DNA from: a bacterium | GTDB taxonomy: Bacteria > Vulcanimicrobiota > Xenobia > Xenobiales > JADMJV01 | Direction: 5' to 3' | NCBI GenBank assembly: GCA_018266105.1 | Contig: JAFEBA010000010.1 | Span: 61,008-125,007 of the forward strand | DNA: 64,000 bases | Part shown: piece by piece, positions 34,803-42,767 of the stretch | Layout: each line of letters begins with the position of its first letter | How positions within the stretch are numbered: position 1 is the stretch's first letter | Notes under the pieces: generated by a model | Databases searched by the model: none | Seen by the model: only the letters and a program-made list of their open reading frames with translations | Told to the model about the DNA's origin: nothing | Made by a program: the position numbers and the translations under genes

Positions 34803-35756
34803 ATGCCCAAAACGGCCGTCATCGCTCTGGGGGGGAATTCCCTCGTCCGCGACGCGCGTGCGCGCCAGCGCCTGGCCGATCAAAGCCAGATCATTGGGGA
34901 TGTTTGCGCTCAGCTTGTCGAACTGCTGGCTGAAGGCTGGGCTCTTGTGCTTGTTCATGGGAATGGCCCGCAGTTGGGTCAGACCTTGCAGCGTTCGGAA
35001 ATTAGCCGGGAATATGTTGAAGATCTGACTCTAGATCTGGCGATTGCGGATACGCAGGCCAGTCTTGGTTATCAGTTCCAACAAGGTCTTGGAAACCGGA
35101 TGCGCACTCGAGGCCTGGCCGGTCATGCCGTGGCACTCGTGACCCAGATCGAGGTGGACGCCGATGACCCTGCTTTCGCCAATCCGGTCAAGGCTGTCGG
35201 CTACTTTATGGACGAGTCTTCCGCGACTTACAGGCGTGAAGAGGATGGCTGGCAGGTCACTGAAGATGCCGGACGCGGATGGCGGAGGTTGGTGGCCTTT
35301 CCCAAGCCGAAGGCGGTCGTCGAGATGGAAGTCATTCGTCAACTGGCCAGCCCGGGCTCCTGTGTGATCTGTGCTGGTGGTGGGGGGATTCCAGTCATCC
35401 CGTCCGCCTCAGGGTTGATCTCCACCACGGCCGTCGTGGACAAGGATTTGACAGCAATCTTGCTGGCCCATCAGTTGGAGGCCAGCTTGCTCCTCTTCTG
35501 CGCCGTGCCCGAGAAGCTTTTCCTTTATCCGAATACTCCCGAAGCTCGGCCGCTTTCACGAATTACGGTCGAGGAGGCAAGAAACTACCTGGCGGATGGC
35601 CACTTTCGGGCTGGCTCCTTACGTCCCAAAGTGGAATCAGGTCTGCATTTTGTGGAGAGCACCGGCGGCCGGGTGGTGATCACCAACCCGGCTCATCTGC
35701 TACAGGGGGCCCGCTCCCTGGCCGGCACCGAAATTGTGCCCGTAGAGCCGGGCTAG
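34803..35756 (+). CDS. arcC: Carbamate kinase
   Basis: A 317-residue amino-acid-kinase-fold enzyme that makes ATP from carbamoyl phosphate (or the reverse). It shows VIALGGNSLV at 6-15, VLVHGNGPQLGQ at 48-59, KAVGYFMDES, VICAGGGGIPVI and STTAVVDKDLTAILLA, all characteristic. No arginine deiminase or ornithine transcarbamoylase is nearby, so the carbamoyl phosphate may come from purine or pyrimidine breakdown. The last 57 bases overlap the convergent tgt gene. Confidence 0.95.
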   Translation: MPKTAVIALGGNSLVRDARARQRLADQSQIIGDVCAQLVELLAEGWALVLVHGNGPQLGQTLQRSEISREYVEDLTLDLAIADTQASLGYQFQQGLGNRMRTRGLAGHAVALVTQIEVDADDPAFANPVKAVGYFMDESSATYRREEDGWQVTEDAGRGWRRLVAFPKPKAVVEMEVIRQLASPGSCVICAGGGGIPVIPSASGLISTTAVVDKDLTAILLAHQLEASLLLFCAVPEKLFLYPNTPEARPLSRITVEEARNYLADGHFRAGSLRPKVESGLHFVESTGGRVVITNPAHLLQGARSLAGTEIVPVEPG

Positions 35757-36929
35757 TTCAGGAAAGCGGTCTTGTTCCAGGGCCTGGCGTATTTCACCCA
35801 TCAGGGCCAATAGGAAATGGATGTTGTGCATGGAGCACAGGGTGTAGGCCAAAATTTCCTCGGCTTTATGCAAGTGGCGCAGATAGGCAAGGGAAAAGTG
35901 TTTGCAGGTGTAGCAGCCACAGTTCTTCTGAATAGGCTCATCCAGGTCGAAAAAGCGCGCATTCAGTAGATTCCAGGTCCCGCGGGGGCTGCGCCCGGGA
36001 GTTCCCGGCGGGACGAAAACGTGACCGTTGCGGGCAAAGCGGGTGGGGATCACGCAGTCAAAGGTGTCGATTCCTCGCCAGACCCCTTCGAAGAGATCAG
36101 AGAATTCGCCGATCCCCAGCAGGTGACGAGGTTTGTCATCGGGCAGTCCGGGGACAGTCCAGTCCAGGACCTGATGCATTTCCTCCTTCGTCTTACCCAA
36201 GGAGCCACCGACGGCGAAGCCTTGCCACGGTTGGCGGAGCATAAAATCCAGGGTTCGCTCACGAAGGTCCTGATAGGCGCCTCCCTGGAGAATGCCGTAC
36301 AGTCCTTGGGGGGTATCGCGGCGGGCTTCCAGACAGCGGAGCGCCCAGCGGTGGGTCCGTTCCAGCGCTTTTTCAGTATAGGCTTTGTCAGCCAGTGGTG
36401 AGGTGCATTCATCGAAGGCCAGGATCATGTCGGCCCCCAGTTCTTCCTGAATGCGGATCGAAGATTCGGGTGTGAGCAGATGGCTTGAGCCATCCAGGTG
36501 CGAGCGGAAACGTACGCCTTCTTCCGAGATTTTGACCATGTTGGGTAGTACCGAGGCGCGTGGCTTTTTGGCAGAGGTTCCGGGAAATACACCTCCGATT
36601 TTGCCCACTCCGTGCTCTCGACCGGCACCCAATGAGAATGCCTGGAATCCGCCGGAATCGGTCATGATGGGTCGATTCCAGTTCATGAACCGATGCAACC
36701 CGCCCATCTTTTCCACCAGCTGGGAACCGGGTCGCAAATAGAGGTGATAGGTATTGGCCAGAACGCCCTGTACGTTCAGTTGCTCCAGTTGTTCTGGGGT
36801 CAAAGCTTTGACGGTGGCCTGAGTCCCGACCGGTAAGAACTCGGGAGTCTCGATGATCCCGTGAGGAGTGTGGATTCGACCGCGGCGAGCCTGGCCTCGT
36901 TTGTGCAGCAATTCATAGCTCAAAGACAT
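35700..36929 (-). CDS. tgt: tRNA-guanine transglycosylase
   Basis: A 409-residue enzyme that exchanges guanine-34 for preQ1 in tRNAs for Asp, Asn, His and Tyr. Motifs: LANTYHLYLRPG, MTDSGGFQAFSLG with the catalytic Asp, the substrate region DMILAFDECTS, AVGGSLGKTKEEM, DTFDCVIPTRFARNGHVF with the nucleophile Asp, and the zinc site CGCYTCKHFS with a later His. The start at 36929 gives the normal family N-terminus; an 8-bp perfect hairpin lies just before it. Confidence 0.96.
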   Translation of the reverse strand: MSLSYELLHKRGQARRGRIHTPHGIIETPEFLPVGTQATVKALTPEQLEQLNVQGVLANTYHLYLRPGSQLVEKMGGLHRFMNWNRPIMTDSGGFQAFSLGAGREHGVGKIGGVFPGTSAKKPRASVLPNMVKISEEGVRFRSHLDGSSHLLTPESSIRIQEELGADMILAFDECTSPLADKAYTEKALERTHRWALRCLEARRDTPQGLYGILQGGAYQDLRERTLDFMLRQPWQGFAVGGSLGKTKEEMHQVLDWTVPGLPDDKPRHLLGIGEFSDLFEGVWRGIDTFDCVIPTRFARNGHVFVPPGTPGRSPRGTWNLLNARFFDLDEPIQKNCGCYTCKHFSLAYLRHLHKAEEILAYTLCSMHNIHFLLALMGEIRQALEQDRFPELARLYGHNFGAGQGAGPL

Positions 36930-36931
36930 AG

Positions 36932-36952
36932 GCCGGCCCTTTTTGGGCCGGC
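36932..36952. promoter_or_regulatory. Perfect 8-bp palindrome in the tgt/bpt divergent region
   Basis: GCCGGCCC and GGGCCGGC are separated by five T. In the tgt mRNA the hairpin ends 2 bases before the ATG and no other ribosome site is seen, so it could limit tgt translation or act as an operator for both genes. Confidence 0.45.
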
Positions 36953-36988
36953 GCAGGAAGCCCTGCACGGCTTGGGAATGAGGGCCGA

Positions 36989-37696
36989 ATGCAACACTCG
37001 CCGATGCGTTTGCTGGATTTTGGCGACTGCCCGTATTTGCCTGACCGTCGATGGCATTCGCTGGCGTTGCACGTGTTGGAGGCCAATCCTCAGGACATGC
37101 AGGGTCTGCTCTTTTCGGGTTTCCGTCGTCTGGGGCATCTCTTCTATACGCCCATGTGTGAGGGATGCCAGGCCTGCATCTCGCTGCGCATTTCGGCGAG
37201 GGATTTCCGTCCTAACAAGAACCAGAGACAAATCTGGAAGCGCAATCAGGATGTCGAGTTCTCGGTCGAGCCCAGTCTTTTCAGTCGGGAGAAATACGAT
37301 CTCTACCAGCGCTATCAACGCCAGAGATGGGAGAAGCAGCAACCCATCAGTCCTGAGGAGTTCTCCGCCATTTATCTTGAGCAGCCGGGGGAGGGTCTGG
37401 ACTTTGTTTACCGCCTGAACGGTGAGCTGGTCGGAGTGGATTGGGTGGATGTGACCCCTGGGGGAATCTCTTCTGTGTATTTTGTCTGGGACTGCGATGC
37501 CCGGCGCAGTCTGGGGATTTACTCGGTGATGCGGGCCCTTCAGTGGTGTCGCGATAACAATGTCGAGCATCTTTATCTTGGACTTTATGTGGAAGGCAAT
37601 CAGTCGATGCGCTATAAAGCTTCATTTCATCCGCACGAGCGGCGCTACCGTGGAGGCCAATGGCTACCTGAGCCCTCTCAAGGCTGGCCACAGTGA
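36989..37696 (+). CDS. bpt: Aspartate/glutamate leucyltransferase (Bpt, ATE C-terminal fold)
   Basis: A 235-residue leucyl-tRNA-protein transferase that adds leucine to N-terminal Asp or Glu and so marks proteins for ClpAP/ClpS degradation. Family features: CPYLPDRRWHS, YTPMCEGCQACISLRI, FRPNKNQRQIWKRN, SSVYFVWD and YLGLYVEGNQSMRYKASFHPHE. It is divergent from tgt. An ATG at 37004 is an alternative start. Its stop overlaps the next ATG (TGATG). Confidence 0.93.
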   Translation: MQHSPMRLLDFGDCPYLPDRRWHSLALHVLEANPQDMQGLLFSGFRRLGHLFYTPMCEGCQACISLRISARDFRPNKNQRQIWKRNQDVEFSVEPSLFSREKYDLYQRYQRQRWEKQQPISPEEFSAIYLEQPGEGLDFVYRLNGELVGVDWVDVTPGGISSVYFVWDCDARRSLGIYSVMRALQWCRDNNVEHLYLGLYVEGNQSMRYKASFHPHERRYRGGQWLPEPSQGWPQ

Positions 37697-38961
37697 TGCG
37701 AGAGCGCCTGCTGCGCGAAGGTCTGCAAGCTCAGCAGATCGAGAACTTTTTTGAAGCAACGCGCCTGACTCGTGATTTGCGTGAACAGATCAGAGAGCGT
37801 TCTCATCGATTGCAGTGGAAGGTTTTGGATGCCCTACAGGGGCGTGGTTTGAGCGAAGTGCACCTGCTGGGGTCCACCGGTTACGGCTATGGAGACACCG
37901 GGAGAGAATTGCTGGATGAGATTTACGCAGACCTTTTTGACTGCGAGTCGGCATTGGTGCGATTGCAGTTTGTGTCCGGAACCCACGCAATCGCTTGCGG
38001 ACTGTTTGGCAATTTGAGACCGGGTCAGGAGATGGTGAGCCTGAGTGGCGAGCCTTACGATACACTTTCCACCGTCATCGGCCAGAAATCCGACTCGCCT
38101 GGCTCTCTGAAAGAGTGGGGCGTCAGCTACCGCCAGCTCGATTTGCGCGATGACCGCCTGGATCTGGAAGCCATCCAGACTTTCCTGCGCCCGGAAACGG
38201 CGCTGGTTTTCTTGCAGCGCTCTCGTGGCTACGCCTGGCGGAGCAGTCTGACCGTGGAACAATTGGGTGAGGCCATCAGGCGGGCGCGGAAGGTCTGCCC
38301 GCATGCGGTCATCATGGTGGATAACTGCTACGGAGAACTTGTTGAAGAGCAGGAGCCGACCCATGTCGGGGCCGATCTGGTGGCGGGTTCACTCATCAAG
38401 AATCTTGGAGGAACCCTGGCCGCCACGGGCGGCTACCTGGCCGGAACCACCCGAGCTGTGGCGGCCGCCTCTTATCGCCTGACGGCTCCCGGGATTGGCG
38501 CGGAGCAGGGCGCTAGCCTCGGGTTCTCTCGTACGATGCTGCAGGGACTTTTCCAGGCTCCGGTGGTGGTCGGCCAGGCCCTGGAGGGTGCCTGCTGGGC
38601 GGCCTGCTTTTTGGAATTGGAAGGCTTCGAGGTTGCGCCCCGCTGGGATGGGCCACGGACCGATATCGTGCAGGCGATTCGGCTGGGCTCCCCGGAAGCT
38701 CAGGCCGCTTTTTGCAAGGGCGTACAGTCCTCGGGTCCGGTGGATTCAAAGGCGACTCCAGAGAGTTGGGTGCAGCCGGGGTATCGAGACCCCATCCTGA
38801 TGGCGGGAGGTACGTTTATCGCCGGTTCCTCACTGGAGATGTCAGCTGACTGTCCGGTACGTCCCCCCTATATCGCGTATTTGCAAGGCGGAATTAGCTT
38901 GGGACACGTACAGTTGGGAGTTGTGCGCGGGCTTGTTTCTCTGAAAAACCTGGTGAAATAA
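37696..38961 (+). CDS. PLP-dependent methionine gamma-lyase-like protein (aluminium resistance family)
   Basis: A 421-residue fold-type I PLP protein. The N-terminus HLLGSTGYGYGDTGRELLDEIYADLF, VRLQFVSGTHAIACGL, IMVDNCYGELVE and the PLP lysine in AGSLIKNLGGTLA match the YnbB/aluminium-resistance family, usually annotated as methionine gamma-lyase family. True substrates are not well known. It starts at the ATG overlapping the bpt stop. Confidence 0.9.
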   Translation: MRERLLREGLQAQQIENFFEATRLTRDLREQIRERSHRLQWKVLDALQGRGLSEVHLLGSTGYGYGDTGRELLDEIYADLFDCESALVRLQFVSGTHAIACGLFGNLRPGQEMVSLSGEPYDTLSTVIGQKSDSPGSLKEWGVSYRQLDLRDDRLDLEAIQTFLRPETALVFLQRSRGYAWRSSLTVEQLGEAIRRARKVCPHAVIMVDNCYGELVEEQEPTHVGADLVAGSLIKNLGGTLAATGGYLAGTTRAVAAASYRLTAPGIGAEQGASLGFSRTMLQGLFQAPVVVGQALEGACWAACFLELEGFEVAPRWDGPRTDIVQAIRLGSPEAQAAFCKGVQSSGPVDSKATPESWVQPGYRDPILMAGGTFIAGSSLEMSADCPVRPPYIAYLQGGISLGHVQLGVVRGLVSLKNLVK

Positions 38962-39271
38962 TTCATCGCAATCGCAGGGTACCCATATAACTTGAAGAAC
39001 TTTCAATCCGGGTTCAGGTAGGGTGTGCATTTTCCGAAGTTTGGACAAAGATGTCATCATCTGTCACAGTCCAGACACGAAAGTGTGGTAAACGTGACCA
39101 GTAGATAAATTCACGTCGCCTCGACTTTAGTAGTTCTGCAGGGTCGAAGCGGTACGGGGCAACCTGTTGAGTTCTACGGGTCGGCGACTACTCTCATAAA
39201 GGGGGGCGCCGGTCGACTGCGAAGGGCGCGTGAAAATTTTAGGTCTGGTCGAATTTTGGGAGGTATTCCGA
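38962..39271 (+). other. 310-bp intergenic region before murI with a possible structured RNA
   Basis: No coding frame is convincing here. At 39063-39098 an outer GTCAC/GTGAC pair encloses CC.ACAC-GAAA-GTGT.GG, a stem capped by a GNRA-type tetraloop. Further on, from 39150 to 39215, G/C-rich segments could pair, but I recognise no riboswitch class; the GGCAACCT block resembles no full ZTP or guanidine motif. It probably holds the murI promoter and leader. Confidence 0.35.
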
Positions 39272-40087
39272 ATGGGTTCGGGACGTATAGGCGTATTTGA
39301 CTCGGGAGTGGGCGGGCTGAGCATCGCCGGTCGACTGATGAGTGAGGCGCCACATCTGGCCATCCATTATTACGGTGACACGGCCCACGTTCCTTATGGC
39401 GACCGGCCTGCTGCCGAAGTGACTCATCTGGTCGAGACGATTGTTGAGCACCTGGTGGAATCCGGGGCTTCGGCCGTGGTGATGGCCTGTAATACTTCCA
39501 ACGCTCTGGCGCTGGACCGAGTTCGTTCCTGGTGTCCCGTTCCCGTAGTGGGGATTATTGACCCGGCTGCTGAGGCCGCCGTTCTGCGCACTCGTAACGG
39601 TCGAATCGGCCTGATAGCAAATCCTCTAACGGCTCGCAGCGGCGCCTATGAAAAGTCTTGTCGCACGGCGTTGGGGCGCCTGAACTTTGGTATCAACGTG
39701 TTACCAATGGGCTGTCCTAAGCTCGTTCCGCTGATTGAATCAGGCCAGGTCACCAGTCGGGAAGCCCGCGATACTCTCTGGGAATATCTGGCTCCGTTGC
39801 AGATGGAGCAGGTGGATACGCTGATCTTGGGTTGCACTCACTTCCCGTTTTTGCGTCCCCTCATTCAGGAATTGCTGGGTCCGGATGTCGAAATCATCGA
39901 TCCGGCCAGCTATGTGCTTCAGGAGTTGACGCGACTGGGCGTGACCAGCACGCCGGCAGCCTCTCATCTGATTGAGGTGAGTGGCGATCCCGATGAGTTC
40001 GGACGCGTGGGCTCGCGACTGCTGGGTCGTAGTCTCAGTAGCGTGCGCCACACCCACCTGAAGCGCTTTGCTCGCCTAGCTGTTTAG
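39272..40087 (+). CDS. murI: Glutamate racemase
   Basis: A 271-residue enzyme giving D-glutamate for peptidoglycan. It shows IGVFDSGVGGLSI at 5-17, the DTAHVPYGD loop, the first catalytic Cys in VVMACNTSNAL and the second in LILGCTHFPFL. The ATG at 39272 has GGGAGG 8 bases upstream, so the longer open frame to 39230 is not needed. The last 12 bases overlap the convergent coiled-coil gene. Confidence 0.96.
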   Translation: MGSGRIGVFDSGVGGLSIAGRLMSEAPHLAIHYYGDTAHVPYGDRPAAEVTHLVETIVEHLVESGASAVVMACNTSNALALDRVRSWCPVPVVGIIDPAAEAAVLRTRNGRIGLIANPLTARSGAYEKSCRTALGRLNFGINVLPMGCPKLVPLIESGQVTSREARDTLWEYLAPLQMEQVDTLILGCTHFPFLRPLIQELLGPDVEIIDPASYVLQELTRLGVTSTPAASHLIEVSGDPDEFGRVGSRLLGRSLSSVRHTHLKRFARLAV

Positions 40088-40285
40088 CGCCTCGAGTGCC
40101 TCTTCCAGGCACTCGATGACGCTCTCGATTTGTTCCAGTTTTCGAACGGCTTCTTCGTGTTCTCTTTCTTCCAGGTCGTCCTCGTGTTCGTCCAACCACT
40201 GCTCTTGCTCGTTCAGGCGTTGGTTGAGTTCCTTGAGGTTGGTTTTGAGTTGATTTTGGAGTTTGCAGAAAAAGTCTTCAGGCAA
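40076..40285 (-). CDS. Small acidic coiled-coil protein after nadK
   Basis: A 69-residue protein, nearly all charged and helical (LKTNLKELNQRLNEQEQWLDE and EAVRKLEQIESVIECLEEAL). It starts at a TTG that overlaps the end of nadK, with GGGAGG 6 bases before it in the nadK codons, so it is translated with nadK. It resembles XseB in size and heptads only; the XseB motif is absent. Function unknown. Confidence 0.65.
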   Translation of the reverse strand: MPEDFFCKLQNQLKTNLKELNQRLNEQEQWLDEHEDDLEEREHEEAVRKLEQIESVIECLEEALEALNS

Positions 40286-41099
40286 CGGAGCCTCCCGGGT
40301 CGATTTTTAGCTTACCCACCGCCGACACCCAGCCAGGGTCCACCAGCAGAGCCTTGATGGGGGAGGTAAAGATTTCAATTTCGGTGCCTTCGTCGATCTG
40401 GTAGTCTTTTTGGCCGTCGGCGATGACGTAGGGGCGAACTCCTCGCGAACGATTGGCAAGGCGCAGCGTGGTTTCTCGTGGGAACACCACCGGGGTCGCG
40501 ATGCCTGAGGTGATTTCGTTGGAGGTCACCATAATCAACGCTTCCATCAGCAGGATGGGCCCGCCGGCAGAGTATGCGTAGGCTGAAGAACCGGTGCGCG
40601 TGGCAATGATGACGCCGTCGCCGCGGACCAATCCGAGCGGTTCGCCGTTGGCCGAGAGCTCCAGGGTCAGGGTCCGCGTGCTGCCACCCACCAGCACTTC
40701 GTTCAGGGCGTCGACCTGCCAGACTTCTTCACGCCGGTTGAAAACCCGAGTTCGCACCATGTCACGTGCATCAACTTTGAAGCTGTGACTGCAGAGCACA
40801 TCCACGGCCTCGTTCAGTTGACTCGCCTGAGCCGAACAAAGGTACCCGAGGCGCCCGAAATTGACGCCCAGCACCGGGATCGAGCGAGGAGCCATCAAGC
40901 GTGCGGCGTGCAGTAAGGTGCCGTCGCCGCCGAGTGAGAGCAGAGCCGCCACGTCCTGCCCGGCTAAGACCTGCTCCAGGCTAAAGACCTCCGCTCCAGC
41001 CTGTGTAAAGCGTTCGCGAGCGTGTTCGGCGGCCTTCTGGGCGCTCTCTCGCGACTCCGAGGCCACGATGGCGAAGCGATTCGAAGGCGTATCCGGCAT
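40278..41099 (-). CDS. nadK: NAD kinase
   Basis: A 273-residue enzyme making NADP from NAD and ATP. The LLSLGGDGTLLHAAR motif lies near 54-68, NFGRLGYLC follows, then ALNEVLVGG, the glycine-rich GDGVIIATRTGSSAYAYSAGGPIL and the TPVVFPRETTLRL strand. Length is normal. It is divergent from an NrtR-like regulator with a 77-bp gap, which may hold the shared operator. Confidence 0.96.
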   Translation of the reverse strand: MPDTPSNRFAIVASESRESAQKAAEHARERFTQAGAEVFSLEQVLAGQDVAALLSLGGDGTLLHAARLMAPRSIPVLGVNFGRLGYLCSAQASQLNEAVDVLCSHSFKVDARDMVRTRVFNRREEVWQVDALNEVLVGGSTRTLTLELSANGEPLGLVRGDGVIIATRTGSSAYAYSAGGPILLMEALIMVTSNEITSGIATPVVFPRETTLRLANRSRGVRPYVIADGQKDYQIDEGTEIEIFTSPIKALLVDPGWVSAVGKLKIDPGGSVA

Positions 41100-41176
41100 T
41101 TGGGCCTGTTCCCGTCCTTCGAGGCATTTCCTTTCCTGAGCAGGGGCCGGAGGACTGAGGGATAAAAGGCCCCAAA

Positions 41177-41914
41177 GTGCAAGAAACTGAGATCCCCGTG
41201 CGCAGTCTGGCTGAGATCGAAGCCCAGGTTGCCGCTGAAAAACAATCCTCTGAGGCCGCCGCTTACGATCCCAGCCGGTTCTATCATCCAGCCGTCACGG
41301 TTGACCTGGTGATCTTCACATTGAGCGAGCGCGACCTGCAAGTGCTGCTTATTCATCGAGACCACTGGCCCTTTAAAGGTCGGTGGGCGCTCCCCGGCGG
41401 TTTTGTGCTGGAGCACGAGGCCATCAGTCAGGCGGCTCATCGTCAGTTGATGGAAAAGACCGGCGTCTCAGAGGTTTTCCTTGAACAGTTGCATACCTTT
41501 GGGCATCCTCATCGCGATCCGCGCATGCGTGTGGTCACGGTCGCTTACTATGCCCTGGTGCCTGCTGACAAACTCCCGCAAACCACTGAGGGAGACCACG
41601 TTCGTTGGTGGTCCATTTACCATTTGCCCGAGCTGGCTTTTGACCATGATCGAATTCTGGAAAGAGCGCTGAGTCGATTGCGCCGTAAGATTATGGACAC
41701 TCACGTGGCTTTCCAGTTCATGCCCGATAAGTTCACTCTGACCCAGCTTCAGCGCACCTACGAGATCGTGCTGGGGCGCACTCTGGATAAGCGCAACTTC
41801 CGCAAGAAAGTGCTCTCTTCAGGCGGCGTGAAGGAGACCGATGAGCTTCATCTGCAAGGCCGGCACCGTCCCGCTCGGCTCTACGAATTCGATCTGGAGG
41901 CCCGCGACTTTTAG
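41177..41914 (+). CDS. nrtR: NrtR-type Nudix transcriptional regulator
   Basis: A 245-residue protein. A Nudix domain at about 40-160 is followed by a winged-helix segment at 170-235 (FTLTQLQRTYEIVLGRTLDKRNFRKKVLSSG), the exact layout of NrtR regulators that control NAD metabolism by sensing ADP-ribose-type metabolites. The Nudix box reads G(x5)E(x7)RQLMEKTG, so the usual REUxEE is altered and hydrolysis is probably lost, as in many NrtRs. Placement opposite nadK supports the role. It begins at GTG 41177; a later start is possible since residues 1-35 are poorly conserved in appearance. Confidence 0.85.
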   Translation: MQETEIPVRSLAEIEAQVAAEKQSSEAAAYDPSRFYHPAVTVDLVIFTLSERDLQVLLIHRDHWPFKGRWALPGGFVLEHEAISQAAHRQLMEKTGVSEVFLEQLHTFGHPHRDPRMRVVTVAYYALVPADKLPQTTEGDHVRWWSIYHLPELAFDHDRILERALSRLRRKIMDTHVAFQFMPDKFTLTQLQRTYEIVLGRTLDKRNFRKKVLSSGGVKETDELHLQGRHRPARLYEFDLEARDF

Positions 41915-42702
41915 TTGTCGCCCTGGGATCCGGCGACTCCGTGGTAGATGGCTCCACCGGCCGCACCCAGACTGCCCAGGGCCAGGGCGCCAGCCGCATA
42001 CCCTACGGGTTCTCCGATCTTATGCCCCAACCAGGCACCGGCCAGGGCTCCCGGAATGAGCACAGCCGGGTGAGCAATCAGACCCATCAGAGGTACGGCT
42101 GCCACGCTACCCATCGCGGCTCCTAAAATGATTCCCTGAATCTTGCCTGCAGCCGCACCGGCGGGACCGCCGAGAGCCGCTCCCGCCCTGAAGCCGGCCC
42201 CCGCCGCTGCCTTGGTGCCTTGAGCTGACTTGACAGAAGCGAGATGCTCGCGCAACTCCGCGCCAGCCTGCTCGAGCAGTTTTTTTCCTTGCACGGCGCT
42301 GGAGTTAGCGGTAATGTCGGGCTTGGTGGCGCCTGTTGCAGCTGCGTTGGCGACCCGGGCTCCGGCTACGCTACCGGCTACCGCTGCGGCGGCTGTGCCC
42401 ACCAGAGCGGCTGCCGCAACCTGCAGCAGGATTCCGGTCGTTCCCGGGGCCAGATGCGAGATGGTAGGGGTGGTAGCATTGATGACGCGTCCAAGTTCGT
42501 GGGTGACCAGCAGGGCGGCACCGCCGCTGGCGAGGCCGGCTACCGTGCCCGCCAGGACCCCACCGGCTCCAGCCAGCAAGCTGGGGCCCTTGACTTCCAC
42601 CTGATCGCCGGATGTCGGCGGAGGAGTAGGAGGAGTCGGGTTCTGCGGAGCCTTTAAGGACCGCACCGGGTTTTGATTGGACTTAAATTGCTGAATCTGC
42701 AT
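41911..42702 (-). CDS. Gly/Ala-rich multi-hydrophobic protein without signal peptide
   Basis: A 263-residue protein. The first 38 residues are polar and Pro-rich (MQIQQFKSNQNPVRSL, then PTPPTPPPTSG). Four or more glycine-zipper-like hydrophobic stretches follow (LLAGAGGVLAGTVAGLASGG, LVGTAAAAVAGSVAG, IILGAAMGSVAAVPLMG, AVLIPGALAGAWLG, YAAGALALGSLGAAGG). Such a layout is seen in pore-forming or translocator-like proteins and in some glycine-zipper membrane proteins. It follows manB on the same strand. No family is named with confidence. Confidence 0.7.
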   Translation of the reverse strand: MQIQQFKSNQNPVRSLKAPQNPTPPTPPPTSGDQVEVKGPSLLAGAGGVLAGTVAGLASGGAALLVTHELGRVINATTPTISHLAPGTTGILLQVAAAALVGTAAAAVAGSVAGARVANAAATGATKPDITANSSAVQGKKLLEQAGAELREHLASVKSAQGTKAAAGAGFRAGAALGGPAGAAAGKIQGIILGAAMGSVAAVPLMGLIAHPAVLIPGALAGAWLGHKIGEPVGYAAGALALGSLGAAGGAIYHGVAGSQGDN

Positions 42703-42767
42703 GACCGCACTCCTCGTGGTTTTACCTTTCCACTATAGAAGCGCGCCCTGTTCAGAATGTGGACTGA

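Noticed and set aside
39150..39240. ZTP, guanidine or similar riboswitch before murI
   Set aside because: A few matching letters only; the conserved cores of these classes are not present.
40076..40285. Exonuclease VII small subunit (xseB)
   Set aside because: Size and coiled coil fit, but the conserved XseB LE.IV..LE..ELPLEE pattern is absent and there is no xseA nearby.
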